Shown here: piece after piece, positions 63,173-64,000 of the stretch
Numbering within the stretch: the first letter of the stretch is position 1
Layout: every line of letters starts with the position of its first letter
Made by a program: the position numbers and the translations under genes
NCBI RefSeq assembly: GCF_003751945.1
Contig: NZ_RJKL01000001.1
Coordinates: 7,644,501 to 7,708,500 of the forward strand
Source of the DNA: Couchioplanes caeruleus
GTDB taxonomy: Bacteria > Actinomycetota > Actinomycetes > Mycobacteriales > Micromonosporaceae
Direction: 5' to 3'
Length of the DNA stretch: 64,000 nucleotides
The notes under the pieces: model-generated
Seen by the model: only the letters and a program-made list of their open reading frames with translations
Told to the model about the DNA's origin: nothing
Database searches by the model: none

Positions 63173-63880
63173 TCATTCGGGGTGCGTGAGCCGTGGTACG
63201 ACGGGCCGGAGAACCGCCGTACCGTCCCGGTAGTCGACCTCCATGGCGAAGGCGAACCGGTCGGCCTGCAGACACAGTGCCACGTCGTCGGGGTGGATGC
63301 CGCGGTAGCCCCGCCGTACGCCCGCGGTCAGGGTGTCCGCCGCGGCCGACGTCCTCGCGCGCTGCAGGAAGGGGCCCGCGGATGTCTGCGGATTCTCGAG
63401 CAGCGCGGCGATGTATTCGGCGCAGGCGCGGTCCTCCTCGGCCGTGCCGTCGTCGCCGGTGATGAGGTACGTCACGCTCGCCGATCCGTCGGCTCGCAGC
63501 GTACAGGCCGTGGCGGCCGCGACCGCGAAGCCGGCGCACAGGACCCGGCGGGCGTGCCGGGCGGCGAGCGCGCCGCGCGTGCCCGAGGTGGTCGTCTGCA
63601 CCAGCGTGCGACCCCTCAGGTCCAGCTTGGACACCAGGGCGGGGGAGTTCACCGTGTCGAAGCCCGCCGCGGGCGGACCGTCCTTGCACGTGACCGCCGT
63701 GGGGTGGGCCGCCTTGAGGGCCAGGGCGTGTTCGACGCCGGAGGCCAGCAGGATGCGCTCGGCTCCCCCGGCGAAGGCCCACGCCGCCACCGTGAAGGCG
63801 CGCATGACGTCGATGACGACCACGGTTTCCGGGTCGGCGCCGAGGGTAGGGATTCCGGTGAACCGGGCGTCTCTGACCAT
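63173..63880 (-). CDS. comB: 2-phosphosulfolactate phosphatase family protein (ComB)
   Basis: A 235-residue protein of the ComB fold. VVVIDVMRAFTVAAWAFAGG, GFDTVNSPALVSKLDLRG, TTTSGTRGALAARHARRVL and DDVALCLQADRFAFAMEV match the family's conserved metal-binding and active-site blocks. In archaea ComB makes sulfolactate for coenzyme M. Bacteria that carry it without coenzyme M use it for sulfolactate or other phosphate esters of unknown purpose. ATG 63880 is the start. Confidence 0.85.
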   Translation of the reverse strand: MVRDARFTGIPTLGADPETVVVIDVMRAFTVAAWAFAGGAERILLASGVEHALALKAAHPTAVTCKDGPPAAGFDTVNSPALVSKLDLRGRTLVQTTTSGTRGALAARHARRVLCAGFAVAAATACTLRADGSASVTYLITGDDGTAEEDRACAEYIAALLENPQTSAGPFLQRARTSAAADTLTAGVRRGYRGIHPDDVALCLQADRFAFAMEVDYRDGTAVLRPVVPRLTHPE

Positions 63881-63965
63881 TCGCGCAGCGTAGCGCCGTC
63901 GCGCCGGTGACCCTTAACAAAGATAGATACGTCGATCGTCCGGGGGGAGCTTGCGGAGAGCGACT

Positions 63966-64000
63966 ATGTCGATCTCTAGAGTCATCGCATCGGCGACATG
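63966..64000 (+). CDS. Start of a further gene (partial)
   Basis: ATG 63966 opens a frame (MSISRVIASAT) to the right edge. GGAGAG lies eight bases upstream, and an AT-rich stretch (63915-63935) fits a promoter. The frame is too short to identify and diverges from the ComB-family gene. Confidence 0.3.
   Translation, partial: MSISRVIASAT

Overview
The window is very GC-rich DNA with frequent GTG starts, dense overlapping operons, LuxR/GntR/PadR/HxlR/MerR regulators and a modular NRPS/PKS locus. This points to a filamentous actinomycete. The mix of families resembles Micromonosporaceae (Actinoplanes or Micromonospora type), but that family assignment is an inference. No tRNA, rRNA, CRISPR array, insertion sequence or transposase was found.

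Layout. (1) 1-4100 is an eroded strip. It holds a partial membrane protein, a broken LuxR regulator, an intact GNAT acetyltransferase, the C-terminal remnant of an FAD monooxygenase, an intact VOC protein, a frameshifted M23/VCBS secreted protein and an N-terminal XRE fragment. (2) 4103-9905 carries a nitroreductase-like protein, a GT39-type membrane glycosyltransferase, a frameshifted exported protein, a secreted seven-bladed propeller and an erythromycin-esterase-family protein. The esterase is divergent from a double-MerR (TioE-like) regulator. (3) 10673-17278 is a chitosan-utilisation locus: a GH46 chitosanase divergent from a translationally coupled operon (sugar-binding lipoprotein, two permeases, GH4 enzyme, sugar kinase) with the same order as the Streptomyces csnEFGHK genes.

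(4) 17275-34791 is a biosynthetic cluster: MFS exporter, NarL-type regulator, APH-family kinase, then six overlapping genes encoding C-A-T, KS-AT (AT degenerate and lacking its nucleophile), a discrete carrier protein, T-C-A-T, KS-AT-ACP and a lone adenylation protein whose specificity code reads as serine. No thioesterase is present, and a strong hairpin closes the operon. (5) 35015-41908 is a GntR-controlled operon. It encodes a two-cluster ferredoxin, a sulfonate/nitrate-type ABC importer whose binding protein has a NosL-like tail, and an AprA/fumarate-reductase-type flavoprotein fused to HEAT repeats. Its substrate is unknown.

(6) 41891-49659 holds a PepSY protein beside an OmpR/sensor-kinase pair, a hemerythrin, a PadR-ABC-FtsX unit whose transporter genes are damaged, and a Tat-type secreted hydrolase. 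(7) 49679-56104 holds a CGNR regulator, a PanE-like reductase, two small Micromonosporaceae-like hypothetical genes, an XRE regulator with two tandem dyads upstream coupled to an inositol-monophosphatase-family gene, and a divergent HxlR/DHA2 exporter pair. (8) 56224-64000 holds a secreted beta-lactamase-fold hydrolase, an alpha/beta hydrolase, a VanY-type D,D-carboxypeptidase, a streptogrisin-like protease fused to a CAP domain, a membrane protein, a ComB-family phosphatase and the first codons of a further gene.

The candidates for undescribed biology are the hybrid NRPS/PKS cluster with the dead AT and the flavoprotein-HEAT/ferredoxin/NosL-tailed importer operon. Several genes are broken by single-base changes, two of them in runs of five identical bases, so sequence error must be excluded before calling them dead.
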